A DNA stretch of 64,000 nt from positions 1-64,000 of the forward strand of contig CAUJEY010000153.1 in assembly GCA_963169325.1 (NCBI GenBank), given 5' to 3'. The notes beneath the pieces were generated by a model. The model worked only from the letters and a program-made list of their open reading frames with translations. It was not told the origin of the DNA and searched no databases. This stretch comes from Bacteroidota bacterium. GTDB taxonomy: Bacteria > Bacteroidota > Bacteroidia > Chitinophagales > Saprospiraceae. Positions 31,001 to 38,550 of this stretch are shown piece after piece (the stretch's first letter is position 1; each line of letters opens with the position of its first letter). Position numbers and translations under genes: made by a program.

Positions 31001-32893
31001 ACACCGGTCGTACTGACACCCGATGTGTGGGGCATGGACAGCGAAGGTATCGTGGAAGACAACGAAGGCAATCTCTGGTTCTGTGAGGAATATGGCGCTT
31101 CCGTCTGGAAGGTGAACAAAACGACCTTGGAAGTCATCAAACGGTACACGCCATTCCCGACACAAGCGGAAGATGCGCCGCTGCCGGCTGCCGTGGGCAA
31201 ACGCCGCGCCAACCGGGGCTTCGAAGGGGTGGCTTATACGCCGAACGGCAAAATTTACGCTTTCGTGCAAAGTCCCGCCGACAACCCCAACACGACGGCC
31301 GGCAACACCGGTCGCCTGTTGCGTATGGTGGAAATTGACCCGGAAACCGATTCCGTGCGGCAATTTGCTTACGAGATTAACCCGGTTATCGGGCAAATTC
31401 GCACCCGCGACTGGAAAATCGGCGACCTTGTAGCCGTCAACAATAACGAATTCCTGTTGGTGGAACACGCGGAACGGAACGGCTGGAATGTGAAAAATAT
31501 CTACAAAATAGATATTACGAACGCCACTCCGCTAACCACTGAGGACTACGGCGGCCTTACGCTGGAACAGGTGGGCACTGCGGCCAATCTCGCTGCCTTC
31601 GGCGTCCAAGTAGTGAAAAAAGAAGAGGTGCTCGACCTGTTGGAAGCGGGTTGGGATCGCTCGCACGACAAACCCGAGGGCCTGACGATTCTCAACGACA
31701 GCACCATTGCCGTGGTAAACGACAACGACTTCGGTATCGACAGCCCGGCCGGCGACGGAACAGTGGTGTTCACCGGAAAAACCACGCGCTTGTACATTTT
31801 CGGCTTGAAAAATAAATTAGACTACGTGTCGCCCTACTGCACCTACGATTTCCCGCTCGCCAATGTGGCGGCTTGCGCGGGCGATTCGGTTGCCCTCGAC
31901 GCCGGAACGGGTTTCAGCCAATACTTGTGGAGCGACGGCTCAGTGAGCCAAACCTTGTCGACCTCCACAGCCGGAGCCTTTACGGTGACCGTTACGAACG
32001 CCTTCGGGTGCAAATCGAGCGACACCGTAAATGTGGTGATCAATGCGCTTCCGGTGGTGGAACTGGGCGCCCCTGCCACGGTTTGCCAGGGCGCCGGCGT
32101 GACTTTTGATGCCGGCCCCGGGTTCAGCGCATACCTGTGGAGCGACAGTTCCAGCAACCAACTGCTGCAAACGGCAACTGCCGGAACGTACTCGGTGACG
32201 GTAACGAATGCCGCTGGATGCACCGCCAGCGACAATACGGAACTGGTTGTTTTACCGACCTCGGCCGACAGCCTGAGCTTCAGCGTATGCCCCGGCGAAA
32301 CAGTGGAGTATAACGGAACCACACTTGCCGCCGGCCAAACCGTCGATTTTACCCTGACCAATATGTTCGGCTGCGATTCGGTTGTGACCGTCGCGGTGTT
32401 GGAATACACCGCACCGCAGGTAAATCTCGGCAATGATACCCTCTTGTTCATTCCTGCGACTTACGTGCTTGACGCCGGCCCGGGCTTCGCCTCCTATTTC
32501 TGGAGCGACGGCTCCACCGGCCAAACGCTGACCGTGACCCAAACAGGCGAGTATTCGGTGACCGTCACTAATGCCAACGGCTGCGAGGCTGCTGATTCGG
32601 TGACAGTATCCATCATCACGAGTACTTCTGAAACGGCTCTGGCCGGCGACCTGACTTTGTTCCCGAATCCATCGACAGGCTGGATAAATCTGCGTTTCGA
32701 GGCATTTAAACCGGACGCTTACCGCATCACGGTTTTCGATCTGGCGGGTAAAGTCCTGTTGAACCGGGAAGTGGAGATTGTATCGGATAAGTTCACGCAA
32801 ACGCTTGATTTGAACGAGTTGCCCACGGGGTCATACCTGGTTCGGGTGGCATCCGGGCAAGGCGTGGCGACGCGGAAGGTGGTGATGGAGTAA
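25064..32893 (+). CDS. Giant T9SS-exported protein with two choice-of-anchor-I domains and a phytase-like esterase domain, 2609 aa
   Basis: Signal peptide (MKVRLPGFISCFMIWLACTA). Approximate order: N-terminal beta domain; SbsA/Big_5 Ig-like domain (204-317, IPPTVSFQPLSGAVDVPVNV); LTD-like/Ig-like region (318-620); Calx-beta-like (625-735); choice-of-anchor-I-like domain 1 (744-1235); Calx-beta-like 2 (1239-1355); choice-of-anchor-I-like domain 2 (1364-1851); esterase-like-of-phytase domain (1863-2252, with GGISGLHYIPGT, GVWDIQSIEPL and WGMDSEGIVEDNEGNLW); three PKD/Ig-like repeats (FSQYLWSDGS type, 2255-2512); and a T9SS type A sorting domain (LFPNPSTGWINLRF...GKVLLNREVE, 2526-2609). Both anchor-I copies carry DTDGDGDxDE calcium-loop-like sequences. 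Likely a cell-surface or released phosphatase/phytase-like enzyme; the activity is inferred. Confidence 0.88.
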   Translation: MKVRLPGFISCFMIWLACTAQINGQTLVHYWNFNNSADEAALLTPSASLVGGAAIVHIPGGISAIQATSNTGQGFDVTNPNARNGDVAGTHLRLNDPIGATLVFSLPTTGYQQVVVKYATRRSGSGAAAQKIEYATDGVNFDSLTTLEPANGDPTQQTLDFSGITAANDNPNFQIRITFSQGSGGTVGNNRFDNFTLDAAPLGADLIPPTVSFQPLSGAVDVPVNVKPTLTFSESIRLVSDDSITNSDIPAFIELRLDDASGALVPFSGIIENKVITITPDAPLANAQTYYLALKADAVEDLAGNGISTVQSATFTTIVPQTVFQPGDLVPVAYRMNASGGQDEVAFLTFVNILPGTQIRMTDTKYTDNPQPQCPGGITWISPAQIIPAGSVFVVQNDAGAASTGTVTGATFGLSSGGDQVIVYTGTPDVPAYITALSSNAWVTGAQTTCSGSFSKLPATLQDSVSAISLSTSPGNTAGNTVNGYYSGPQTGSTAELRAAILNPGNWNGIGGGTPPQVWPQWNFPGPPQVVKATVTSGTTIQLVFNNDLNAASASDVANYTGIADLTTATVSANGALRDTVTLSYSTPFTLGNTYTLTVAGVSDAEGRTMLDAYQFTFEYVTRISFNTRFTSVPENGGVATIKLTVENPSAGATADLVFKTGIFSTATGSDIQLTQQTTTLDLGVGTDIEIQIPAVDDLEEEQDEYFVLALENATGVTVQGNPYFTVYIRDNDRKAPAATKAVELEFVGRYSVANPTNAGGLAEIVAYDSGSKRLFTISTGLKAFDIVDFSNPAAPVLVQQVDVSSYGGGITSIAVKNGVVAVCVPGIANEQENGAVVFFDVNGVFQNTVTVGALPDMITFTPDGKFILTADEGQPNDAYTIDPEGSVTMIDISGGIAALTQADVTTVGFSQFNSQAADLKAAGVRLLFAASTVAQDFEPEYVSVAPDGKKAWVTLQENNAIAELDIENKTFTAVWPLGTKDYSAFGNGLDLSDQSGIVHIANYPVKGFYLPDALTNYTAGGVTYLVSANEGDEKELTGLNERSTVSAITLDSVAFPNAQVLRENHNMGRFRISNLQGDTDGDGDFDELYCVGARSFSIWNASTGALVYDSGDDFEKITAEDPYTAPIFNADNEGNGFKGRSRAKGPEPEGVTLTEIRGRNYAFVTLERIGGVMVYDITDPNDVQFVDYKNSRDNTQYAGDNGPEGVLYISATDSPDGNAYVITANELSGTLAIFNLNTAPTVTFLDDLTAYDEGTGDVEIKIAVEKRGPAGSVEVKILDASTATAGDDYVLATTTIDIPAFSADTFSISLNLPDNSNLSGGRYLVLSIGESTDAIPGSIAEHVVLISDNDVQAPVAQANPFISLNHINSFPGNPAGGSAEISAYDPASKRLFVTNINNNTVDIVDFKDPVTIGYVSSIDMIPYGGGVNSVAVKDGIVAVAVQGNTSTDDGSVVFFNTDGTFISSVTVGSLPDMVIFTNDGNRVLTANEGEPNSDYSIDPLGSVSVIDLTPGVANLTNTDVTTLTFESFNGEIDNLRAAGVRLFGPNATVASDLEPEYICVSPDDKTALVTLQENNAVAVIDLENLKITAINPLGYKDHSQVSNLLDASDRGGKLFFAPWNIKGAYMPDAIECFEVGGVTYAITANEGDAREYSGFVEAKRLGSLTLDSIAFPDARFLQKDELLGRLNVTSASGDTDGDGDLDEIYAFGGRSVTIWNTATGQPVWDSGSDLETITANDPVWGGVFNASNGSSAAFKNRSDDKGPEPEAVTIAEIEGRIFAFVGLERIGGVVVYEVTNPAQPEFIQYVNTRDLGDLGPEGLIFIPKAESPNGRNLLVLSNEISGTVSVFQLELDRANNGEITRETFDYTPTVPITDFQGQTIFEGGISGLHYIPGTDKEFYAVGDRGPNAAAGSHPNATGTTLLFPKPDYAPKVTRFKAENGVWDIQSIEPLRRPGGATVSGLPLPAGAGTTGETAWADTTPVVLTPDVWGMDSEGIVEDNEGNLWFCEEYGASVWKVNKTTLEVIKRYTPFPTQAEDAPLPAAVGKRRANRGFEGVAYTPNGKIYAFVQSPADNPNTTAGNTGRLLRMVEIDPETDSVRQFAYEINPVIGQIRTRDWKIGDLVAVNNNEFLLVEHAERNGWNVKNIYKIDITNATPLTTEDYGGLTLEQVGTAANLAAFGVQVVKKEEVLDLLEAGWDRSHDKPEGLTILNDSTIAVVNDNDFGIDSPAGDGTVVFTGKTTRLYIFGLKNKLDYVSPYCTYDFPLANVAACAGDSVALDAGTGFSQYLWSDGSVSQTLSTSTAGAFTVTVTNAFGCKSSDTVNVVINALPVVELGAPATVCQGAGVTFDAGPGFSAYLWSDSSSNQLLQTATAGTYSVTVTNAAGCTASDNTELVVLPTSADSLSFSVCPGETVEYNGTTLAAGQTVDFTLTNMFGCDSVVTVAVLEYTAPQVNLGNDTLLFIPATYVLDAGPGFASYFWSDGSTGQTLTVTQTGEYSVTVTNANGCEAADSVTVSIITSTSETALAGDLTLFPNPSTGWINLRFEAFKPDAYRITVFDLAGKVLLNREVEIVSDKFTQTLDLNELPTGSYLVRVASGQGVATRKVVME

Positions 32894-32915
32894 GGTATTC
32901 CTGTACATTTTAAAC

Positions 32916-33041
32916 AAAAAGCCGCGGAAATCCGCGTATGAAGTCCGTGTTATCCGTGTTCCAATCCTCCTTCGAGGGCCGCTTGAGGAGGATTGGAACA
33001 CGGATAACACGGACTTCATACGCGGATTTTCGCGGCTTTTT
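32916..33041. repeat. Long inverted repeat behind the giant T9SS gene
   Basis: 55-bp arms (32916-32970 and 32987-33041) with one mismatch and a 16-nt loop. The arms contain the near-tandem words TCCGTGTTA/TCCGTGTT and GCCGCGGAAATCCGCG. The right arm ends in a T-run. It probably terminates the 2609-codon gene and insulates the phosphonate operon promoter at 33156. Confidence 0.85.
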
Positions 33042-33155
33042 TATGGTTAGTGGTCGGAATAAGAAGGTCCATTATCAGCGGTAATAAACTTTAAAGCCCC
33101 CAAACTTCACCATATCTTAACCCTTTCCCACCACCGCCCAACCCAGTTTTCGCTG

Positions 33156-33163
33156 TACGTTTG
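33156..33163 (+). promoter_or_regulatory. -7 box of the candidate aminophosphonate operon
   Basis: TACGTTTG, an exact TAnnTTTG match 7 nt before the ATG of the TonB-dependent receptor, the same tight geometry as gyrB. No further promoter-like site was seen before the next three genes, which overlap or abut. Confidence 0.45.
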
Positions 33164-33170
33164 CCCCACG

Positions 33171-35213
33171 ATGCGGCTATCAATACTCTTCTTTTTCCTC
33201 CTGCCGGCGGCGCGCCCCGGTATTGCCCAATCCGCAACCACACGCGATACCGTCCCGCCCGACGACAGCCTCGTGCTCCGGCGCGAAGTAATTATTACGG
33301 CGCAGCGGCAGCGACATGATCGTTTTACGCTGCCCGTCAGCGCCACCGTGTTGGATCGCGATTATTTGATAAAACGGGCGCCCCGCAGCGTGCCCGAGGC
33401 CTTGTTCGGGGTGCCGGGCGTTTTTTTACAAAAAACAAACCACGGCGGCGGCTCGCCTTTTCTGCGCGGGCTCACCGGCCAGCAAACCCTCTTGCTGGTA
33501 GATGGCATCCGACTCAACAACGCCACCTTCCGTTCGGGCCCAAATCAATACCTAAATACCCTTGACCCGGCCTGGATGGAACGTATTGAAGTGCTGGAAA
33601 GCAGCGCTGCGGCCGAATACGGCAGCGATGCCATCGGCGGCGTGGTGCATGTGCTGACCCATACGCTCCGGTTTTCGGAACAAAACAATATCCGTCCCGA
33701 AGCAGCTTTCAAATGGATGTCGGGTGGTATGGAAACCAGCGGACAGGGCGCTTTGACGGCCTCCGGGCGGCGTTGGGCCGTGCGGGCCGGCGGTGCTTAC
33801 CGCCATTTTGGCGACCTGGTGGCCGGCAAAGGCCTTGGCAAAGAATCGCCGAACGGCTACACCCAGTGGAGCGCCGAAGCAAAAGGGTTGTTCCAACTCA
33901 GCCGGCGGTTTACGCTGACGGCGGCCTACCAGGATTTGGAACAACAGGACGTGCCGGTGTTTCACAAAGTGCAACTGGAAAATTTCAAATACAACAGTTT
34001 CGACCCCCAGCGCCGGCAATTGGCTTACGCGCGTTTGCAAGGTGTTTTCGAAAATAAGTGGTGGCAAAAAACGGAACTCACCGTCTCGCGCCAACGCAGC
34101 CTGGAAGGGCGGATCAGTCAAAAAAAAGACAACCCCATCCAAGTAACGGAAACGGATGAAACCCGGACCAACGGTTTGCAATTCAATGTGTTGTCCAATA
34201 TTTCCCAAAACTGGCAAATGACTACCGGCGTGGAATGGTACGCCGATGCCGTGCGCAGCGACAAGGTGGAACGAAATGAAAACACCAACGCTTCCGTGGT
34301 AAAACGCGGCCTGTACCCCGACCGGTCGTCCATGCAAAGCGGGGCGGCCTACAACCTGCATACCCTGACCTGGCGGCGGCTTACGCTTACCGGCGGCCTG
34401 CGTTTCAATACATTCCGTATACGGGTGCCCGACGAAAATATCGGCGTCTCGATCGTGAAACCCTCGGCGCTGGTGGGCAACCTGGGCGCTTCGTGGGAGT
34501 TTATACCCGGCCTGCGGGGGTACGCCAACGCGGCTACTGCCTTCCGGGCGCCTAATGTGGACGACCTGGGTACGCTGGGTATCGTGGATTTTCGCTACGA
34601 ACTGCCCAACTACCAACTCGGCCCGGAAAAAAGCCGGGGTATCGAGGCCGGCCTGAAACTCAGACGCGGTGGACTGAGCGGTAGTGTTTCCGCTTACCAC
34701 CTGCAACTTGACGATCTGATCGGACGTATCCGTACCGCCGACTCCTTACAGGGCTATCCCGTTTACCGAAAAGAAAATATCACCGAAGCATACATACGCG
34801 GTGTGGAAATACAGGCCGGGTGGACTTTTTTGCCGCGATGGTCGATCGGCGGACACGCCACGTACACTTTCGGACAAAATACGACGGCCAACGAGCCGTT
34901 GCGCCGTATACCGCCACTCAACGGCCGGGCGTATGTGCAATTTTCACCGGTATCAAATCTGGATCTGCGCGCCGAAACGGTTTTCGCTCACGCCCAGCGC
35001 CGCTTAGCCAAAGGCGATATCGACGACAACCGCATCGCCGACGACGGTACGCCCGGCTGGCAGATTTTTAACCTCGGTGCTTTTTATCAGCTGAACATTT
35101 TTACCCTTTCCGGCGAATTGCACAACATCGCGAACAAAGCCTACCGCACGCATGGCTCGGGCGTGGATGGGGTGGGGCGGAGTGTGTGGATGCGGGTGGG
35201 TATGAGTTTTTGA
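33171..35213 (+). CDS. TonB-dependent outer-membrane receptor, 680 aa
   Basis: An energised outer-membrane importer. Signal peptide to about residue 20 (ending IAQ). Plug domain about 45-165: VPEALFGVPGVFLQKTNHGG, SPFLRGLTGQQTLLLVDGIR, then MERIEVLESSAAAEYGSDAIGGVVHV. The rest is a beta-barrel ending in a typical C-terminal strand with Phe (GRSVWMRVGMSF). It lacks the carboxypeptidase-like N-terminal domain of SusC proteins, so it belongs to the classical siderophore/B12/small-ligand type. Only 4 bp separates it from the next gene, so it should share a transcript with the aminophosphonate enzymes; it is a candidate receptor for their substrate, by context only. Confidence 0.88.
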   Translation: MRLSILFFFLLPAARPGIAQSATTRDTVPPDDSLVLRREVIITAQRQRHDRFTLPVSATVLDRDYLIKRAPRSVPEALFGVPGVFLQKTNHGGGSPFLRGLTGQQTLLLVDGIRLNNATFRSGPNQYLNTLDPAWMERIEVLESSAAAEYGSDAIGGVVHVLTHTLRFSEQNNIRPEAAFKWMSGGMETSGQGALTASGRRWAVRAGGAYRHFGDLVAGKGLGKESPNGYTQWSAEAKGLFQLSRRFTLTAAYQDLEQQDVPVFHKVQLENFKYNSFDPQRRQLAYARLQGVFENKWWQKTELTVSRQRSLEGRISQKKDNPIQVTETDETRTNGLQFNVLSNISQNWQMTTGVEWYADAVRSDKVERNENTNASVVKRGLYPDRSSMQSGAAYNLHTLTWRRLTLTGGLRFNTFRIRVPDENIGVSIVKPSALVGNLGASWEFIPGLRGYANAATAFRAPNVDDLGTLGIVDFRYELPNYQLGPEKSRGIEAGLKLRRGGLSGSVSAYHLQLDDLIGRIRTADSLQGYPVYRKENITEAYIRGVEIQAGWTFLPRWSIGGHATYTFGQNTTANEPLRRIPPLNGRAYVQFSPVSNLDLRAETVFAHAQRRLAKGDIDDNRIADDGTPGWQIFNLGAFYQLNIFTLSGELHNIANKAYRTHGSGVDGVGRSVWMRVGMSF

Positions 35214-35217
35214 AACA

Positions 35218-36366
35218 ATGAAAAAATACGATTTGCTTATCATCGGTGGCGGTGTACTCGGCACCTTCCACGCCTTTCACGCCCTGGAAAAAGGACTGCG
35301 TGTAGCCGTTTTGGATAAAAACAGCCGCCCGCAGGGCTCTTCGGTGCAAAATTTTGGTCAAGTAGTGCCTTCAGGCATGAACGCCGAATGGCAGCGTCAC
35401 GGGCGCAAAAGTTTGGACATTTATAAATCTATTCAGGCGCAGTTCGATATCTCGGTGCGGCAAAACGGCTCCGTGTATATTGCTTCCGACGCGGAAGAAA
35501 TGACCTTGCTCGAAGAATTGGCCGCGATCAACCGCGCCAACGATTACCCCTCGCAGCTGCTCACCGCGCGGGAGTGTTTGCAGCGTTATGAGGGTTTGCG
35601 GGCAGATTATTGCCGTGGCGCCTTGTTTTTTCCGGAGGAAATCACCCTCGAACCCCGCGTGGCGCTGTACCGGATATTGCAGTTTTTAGCGGAACAAAAA
35701 GGGCTGGACTTTTTTCCAAAAACCCTCGCCATCGAGGTGGAACAAACTGGCGACGGCTGTCGCGTGACGGCGAGCGACAAACAGTTTTTTTACGCCGATC
35801 AGGTGTTGGTGTGCAGTGGCTACGAGTTTCAATCGCTGTATCCCGATGTGTACGCTCAAAGTGATTTGCAAGCCGTCAAATTGCAGATGATGTTGTTGGA
35901 ACGCCAGCCTACGCAGGTGATTCCCGGTTCCATCCTCACCGGATTGAGCATCCGGCGCTACGAAAGTTTCCGGGATTGTCCCTCCTACGCGGCGATCAAA
36001 GCGAAAGAAGAGCCGGATAGCTTAGCCAAAAAATGGGGCGTACATATTCTTTTTAAACAAACAACCGACGGCTCCATCATTGTCGGCGATTCGCACGAAT
36101 ACGCCGATGCTGCCGATGCGGAAACGCTTCGTATCGAAACGAAAGGGGAAATCAATCGCTTCATGCTCGACGAGGCCGCCAAAATATTTGACCTGCAAAA
36201 CTGGAATCTCCGTGAATCCTGGAACGGCATGTACACCCAGTGCAAAACGAGCGATATTTTCCGACACAGCATCGGCGACCGGATTCACCTGCTCACGGGC
36301 ATCGGCGGTAAAGGCATGACGGCCAGTGCAGGGTTTGCATTTGAAAACATAAAAAAATATACATGA
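35218..36366 (+). CDS. FAD-dependent oxidoreductase, TIGR03364-type (aminophosphonate oxidase candidate), 382 aa
   Basis: DAO-fold flavoenzyme. GGGVLG FAD-binding loop at residues 10-15, acidic residue at the end of strand 2 (VAVLDKN), then QGSSVQNFGQVVPSG. C-terminal FAD contacts in HLLTGIGGKGMTASAGFAFEN. Members of this type are known to sit beside phosphonatase-like hydrolases and are proposed to deaminate 2-aminoethylphosphonate-like compounds to the phosphonoaldehyde. Here the stop overlaps the start of exactly such a hydrolase (ATGA), which strengthens the assignment. The precise substrate (AEP, N-methyl-AEP or hydroxy-AEP) is undetermined. Confidence 0.87.
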   Translation: MKKYDLLIIGGGVLGTFHAFHALEKGLRVAVLDKNSRPQGSSVQNFGQVVPSGMNAEWQRHGRKSLDIYKSIQAQFDISVRQNGSVYIASDAEEMTLLEELAAINRANDYPSQLLTARECLQRYEGLRADYCRGALFFPEEITLEPRVALYRILQFLAEQKGLDFFPKTLAIEVEQTGDGCRVTASDKQFFYADQVLVCSGYEFQSLYPDVYAQSDLQAVKLQMMLLERQPTQVIPGSILTGLSIRRYESFRDCPSYAAIKAKEEPDSLAKKWGVHILFKQTTDGSIIVGDSHEYADAADAETLRIETKGEINRFMLDEAAKIFDLQNWNLRESWNGMYTQCKTSDIFRHSIGDRIHLLTGIGGKGMTASAGFAFENIKKYT

Positions 36367-37034
36367 TCCAGTTAGTCGTATTCGACATGGCCGGCACCAC
36401 GGTAAATGAGCAAAATGTGGTGTACAAAACCGTCCACCAGGCTATTGAACACGCCGGTTATCCGGTGTCGCTCGACACCGTTTTGCTGATCGCAGCGGGC
36501 AAAGAAAAATTTGAAGCTATCTGCAACGTGCTGGAGCATATCGGCGGCGGGTCGCTCAGCCTGCAAACGGCCCGGGCCATCCACCGCGATTTCGAAGCCT
36601 TGCTCGATGATGCGTATGATGCCCTGACGCCCATGCCCATGCCGGGCGCGGAACGCATGTTTACAACATTACGATTACGCGGTATTAAAGTCGTATTAAA
36701 TACCGGTTACAAACGCCCTGTCGCGGAAGGTTTGTTGCAAAAACTCCATTGGGCAGAGGGCCGTACATTTGATCTGTTGCTGACAGCCGACGATGTGACC
36801 CAAAGCCGCCCGCACCCCGATATGATTTTTGCCGCGATGAAACGTTTTGGGATCACCGACGCCCAACAGGTGGCTAAAATAGGCGACTCCATTGCAGACA
36901 TCGAAGAAGGCAAAAATGCGGGTTGCGGTATTGCCGCGGGTATCACCACCGGCGCCCAAACGGCAGAACAACTGCAAACGGCCCATCCAACGCATGTTTT
37001 TAATGGTCTGGAGGAGTTGCTTGCCGTCCTGTAA
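36363..37034 (+). CDS. Phosphonatase-like HAD hydrolase (PhnX-like, TIGR03351-type), 223 aa
   Basis: Expected to cleave the C-P bond of a 2-oxoethylphosphonate such as phosphonoacetaldehyde. Motif I is DMAGTT (nucleophile Asp8; Ala10 replaces the usual second Asp, the PhnX hallmark). The cap has GKEKFEAI with Lys47 and Lys49, where the Schiff-base lysine is expected. Motif II lies at NTGYKRP, an Arg precedes motif IV (SRPHPDM), and the motif IV acids are in GDSIADIEEG. Its ATG overlaps the TGA of the FAD oxidase, indicating translational coupling. No PhnW transaminase or C-P lyase gene is present, so the oxidase probably supplies the aldehyde. Confidence 0.88.
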   Translation: MIQLVVFDMAGTTVNEQNVVYKTVHQAIEHAGYPVSLDTVLLIAAGKEKFEAICNVLEHIGGGSLSLQTARAIHRDFEALLDDAYDALTPMPMPGAERMFTTLRLRGIKVVLNTGYKRPVAEGLLQKLHWAEGRTFDLLLTADDVTQSRPHPDMIFAAMKRFGITDAQQVAKIGDSIADIEEGKNAGCGIAAGITTGAQTAEQLQTAHPTHVFNGLEELLAVL

Positions 37035-37037
37035 CCG

Positions 37038-38315
37038 ATGTGGCATTCCCCAATATTAAAACGACGTTTGGCCGATGTCGGCCCGGCCATGTTTATTCTG
37101 GTGGCTGGATTGGTGGCCTTCACAGCCTATGGATGCGTGTACGCTTTTCGCAAACCCTTCACTGCAGCGGGTTTTTCGGGTCTGGAGGTTTGGGGCGTTC
37201 AGTACAAAATTGCGTTGGTCATCGCGCAGGTGGCGGGTTATGCCTTGTCCAAATTTGTGGGCATCCGCCTGATTTCGGCGCTCGGCCCGGAGCAGCGGGC
37301 CGTCACTTTGCTTGCTCTGATTGGTGTGGCCGCATTTTCCCTGCTTGGTTTTGCGCTCTCACCGATGCCCTGGGGTTTGTTTTGGATGTTTCTGAACGGG
37401 TTCCCGCTGGGAATGGCCTGGGGTGTGGTGTTCGGGTATCTGGAAGGGCGGCGGGTGACGGAGGCGTTGGCGGCACTGCTGTGTATCAATTTTATCCTGT
37501 CGTCCGGTTTTGTAAAAACAGTGGGCAAGTGGCTGATGCTCGGGCAGGGCATTTCCGAATTTTGGATGCCTTTTACCGCGGGAATGTTGTTTTTGCCCGT
37601 TCTGCTGCTTTGTGTATGGCTGCTGGAACATTTACCGCCGCCTTCAATTGCCGACCAGGCACAGCGCAGCCAACGGCAGGCCATGACAGCCGGGGAGCGC
37701 AAGGTGTTGTTTCTGCGCTACGCTCCGGGTTTATTGCTGCTTGTGGGCATTTACCTGGCACTCACCATCGTGCGCGACGTGCGCGACAATTTTGCCGTGG
37801 AAATCTGGACCGAACTCGGTTTTGGCAATCAACCCGGTGTGCTCACCACGGCTGAACTGCCCATTGCAGCAGTAGTATTGAGCGCTATCGGCGCCATGGC
37901 TTTGATCAAGGATAATTTTCAGGCATTGTGGCTCCATCACACTATACTGATCGGCGGGGCGGTACTCACCATCATATCTACTTTGTTGTTTCAGGCAGGC
38001 GTTTTGTCTCCTATGTTATGGATGATATTATCGGGCGGCGGTATTTTTCTATCGTATATTCTGTTCAACGGGGTCATTTTCGACCGCTTGCTGGCCGCCT
38101 TTCGTGAACGCGGTAACGTCGGCTTTTTGATTTATATGGCCGATGCTATCGGCTATCTCGGCAGCGTATTGGTGCTGCTTTGGCGCAATTTCGGCCGGGC
38201 CGATCTGAACTGGGTCGATTTTTTTGGCGATTTATGCCTGTATGGGGGCGTGATAATCATTTTGTTAAGCATTATTTCCTGGCGGTATTTTATAACCGCA
38301 AAGCGCTTGGCTTAA
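37038..38315 (+). CDS. DUF5690-type MFS-like membrane transporter, 425 aa
   Basis: Polytopic inner-membrane protein with about 11-12 hydrophobic helices. N-terminal FILVAGLVAFTAYGCVYAFR is followed by KPFTAAGFSG. The central loop is hydrophilic (PPPSIADQAQRSQRQAMTAG), as expected between two MFS halves, then YLALTIVRDVRDNFAVEIW. It is the last gene of a four-gene run, 3 bp after the phosphonatase-like gene, so it is a strong candidate for moving the aminophosphonate, or a product of it, across the inner membrane. The family itself has no established substrate that I know of. Confidence 0.82.
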   Translation: MWHSPILKRRLADVGPAMFILVAGLVAFTAYGCVYAFRKPFTAAGFSGLEVWGVQYKIALVIAQVAGYALSKFVGIRLISALGPEQRAVTLLALIGVAAFSLLGFALSPMPWGLFWMFLNGFPLGMAWGVVFGYLEGRRVTEALAALLCINFILSSGFVKTVGKWLMLGQGISEFWMPFTAGMLFLPVLLLCVWLLEHLPPPSIADQAQRSQRQAMTAGERKVLFLRYAPGLLLLVGIYLALTIVRDVRDNFAVEIWTELGFGNQPGVLTTAELPIAAVVLSAIGAMALIKDNFQALWLHHTILIGGAVLTIISTLLFQAGVLSPMLWMILSGGGIFLSYILFNGVIFDRLLAAFRERGNVGFLIYMADAIGYLGSVLVLLWRNFGRADLNWVDFFGDLCLYGGVIIILLSIISWRYFITAKRLA

Positions 38316-38481
38316 CACTAACTTCAAACAAACTTAACCCGCCTTTCAACCGCATCCGCCATTGGCGTCTCTACTTTTGCATATCCAAAAAGCAGGCTTA
38401 TCGGGGTGTGTTTTTACTGGGGTTAGTTATACGAATTTGTATCATAAGTCACTTTTAAAAAACATGGCAAATTTTTATTTT

Positions 38482-38541
38482 AACACATAGGCACATAGAT
38501 CACATAGAGCGAATACTATGTGTTCTATGTGCCTATGTGTT
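38482..38541. repeat. Inverted repeat with CACATAG words
   Basis: 18-bp arms AACACATAGGCACATAGA (38482-38499) and the complement (38524-38541) around a 24-nt centre with further CACATAG copies. Probably the terminator of the phosphonate operon. Confidence 0.8.
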
Positions 38542-38550
38542 GAAATAATT

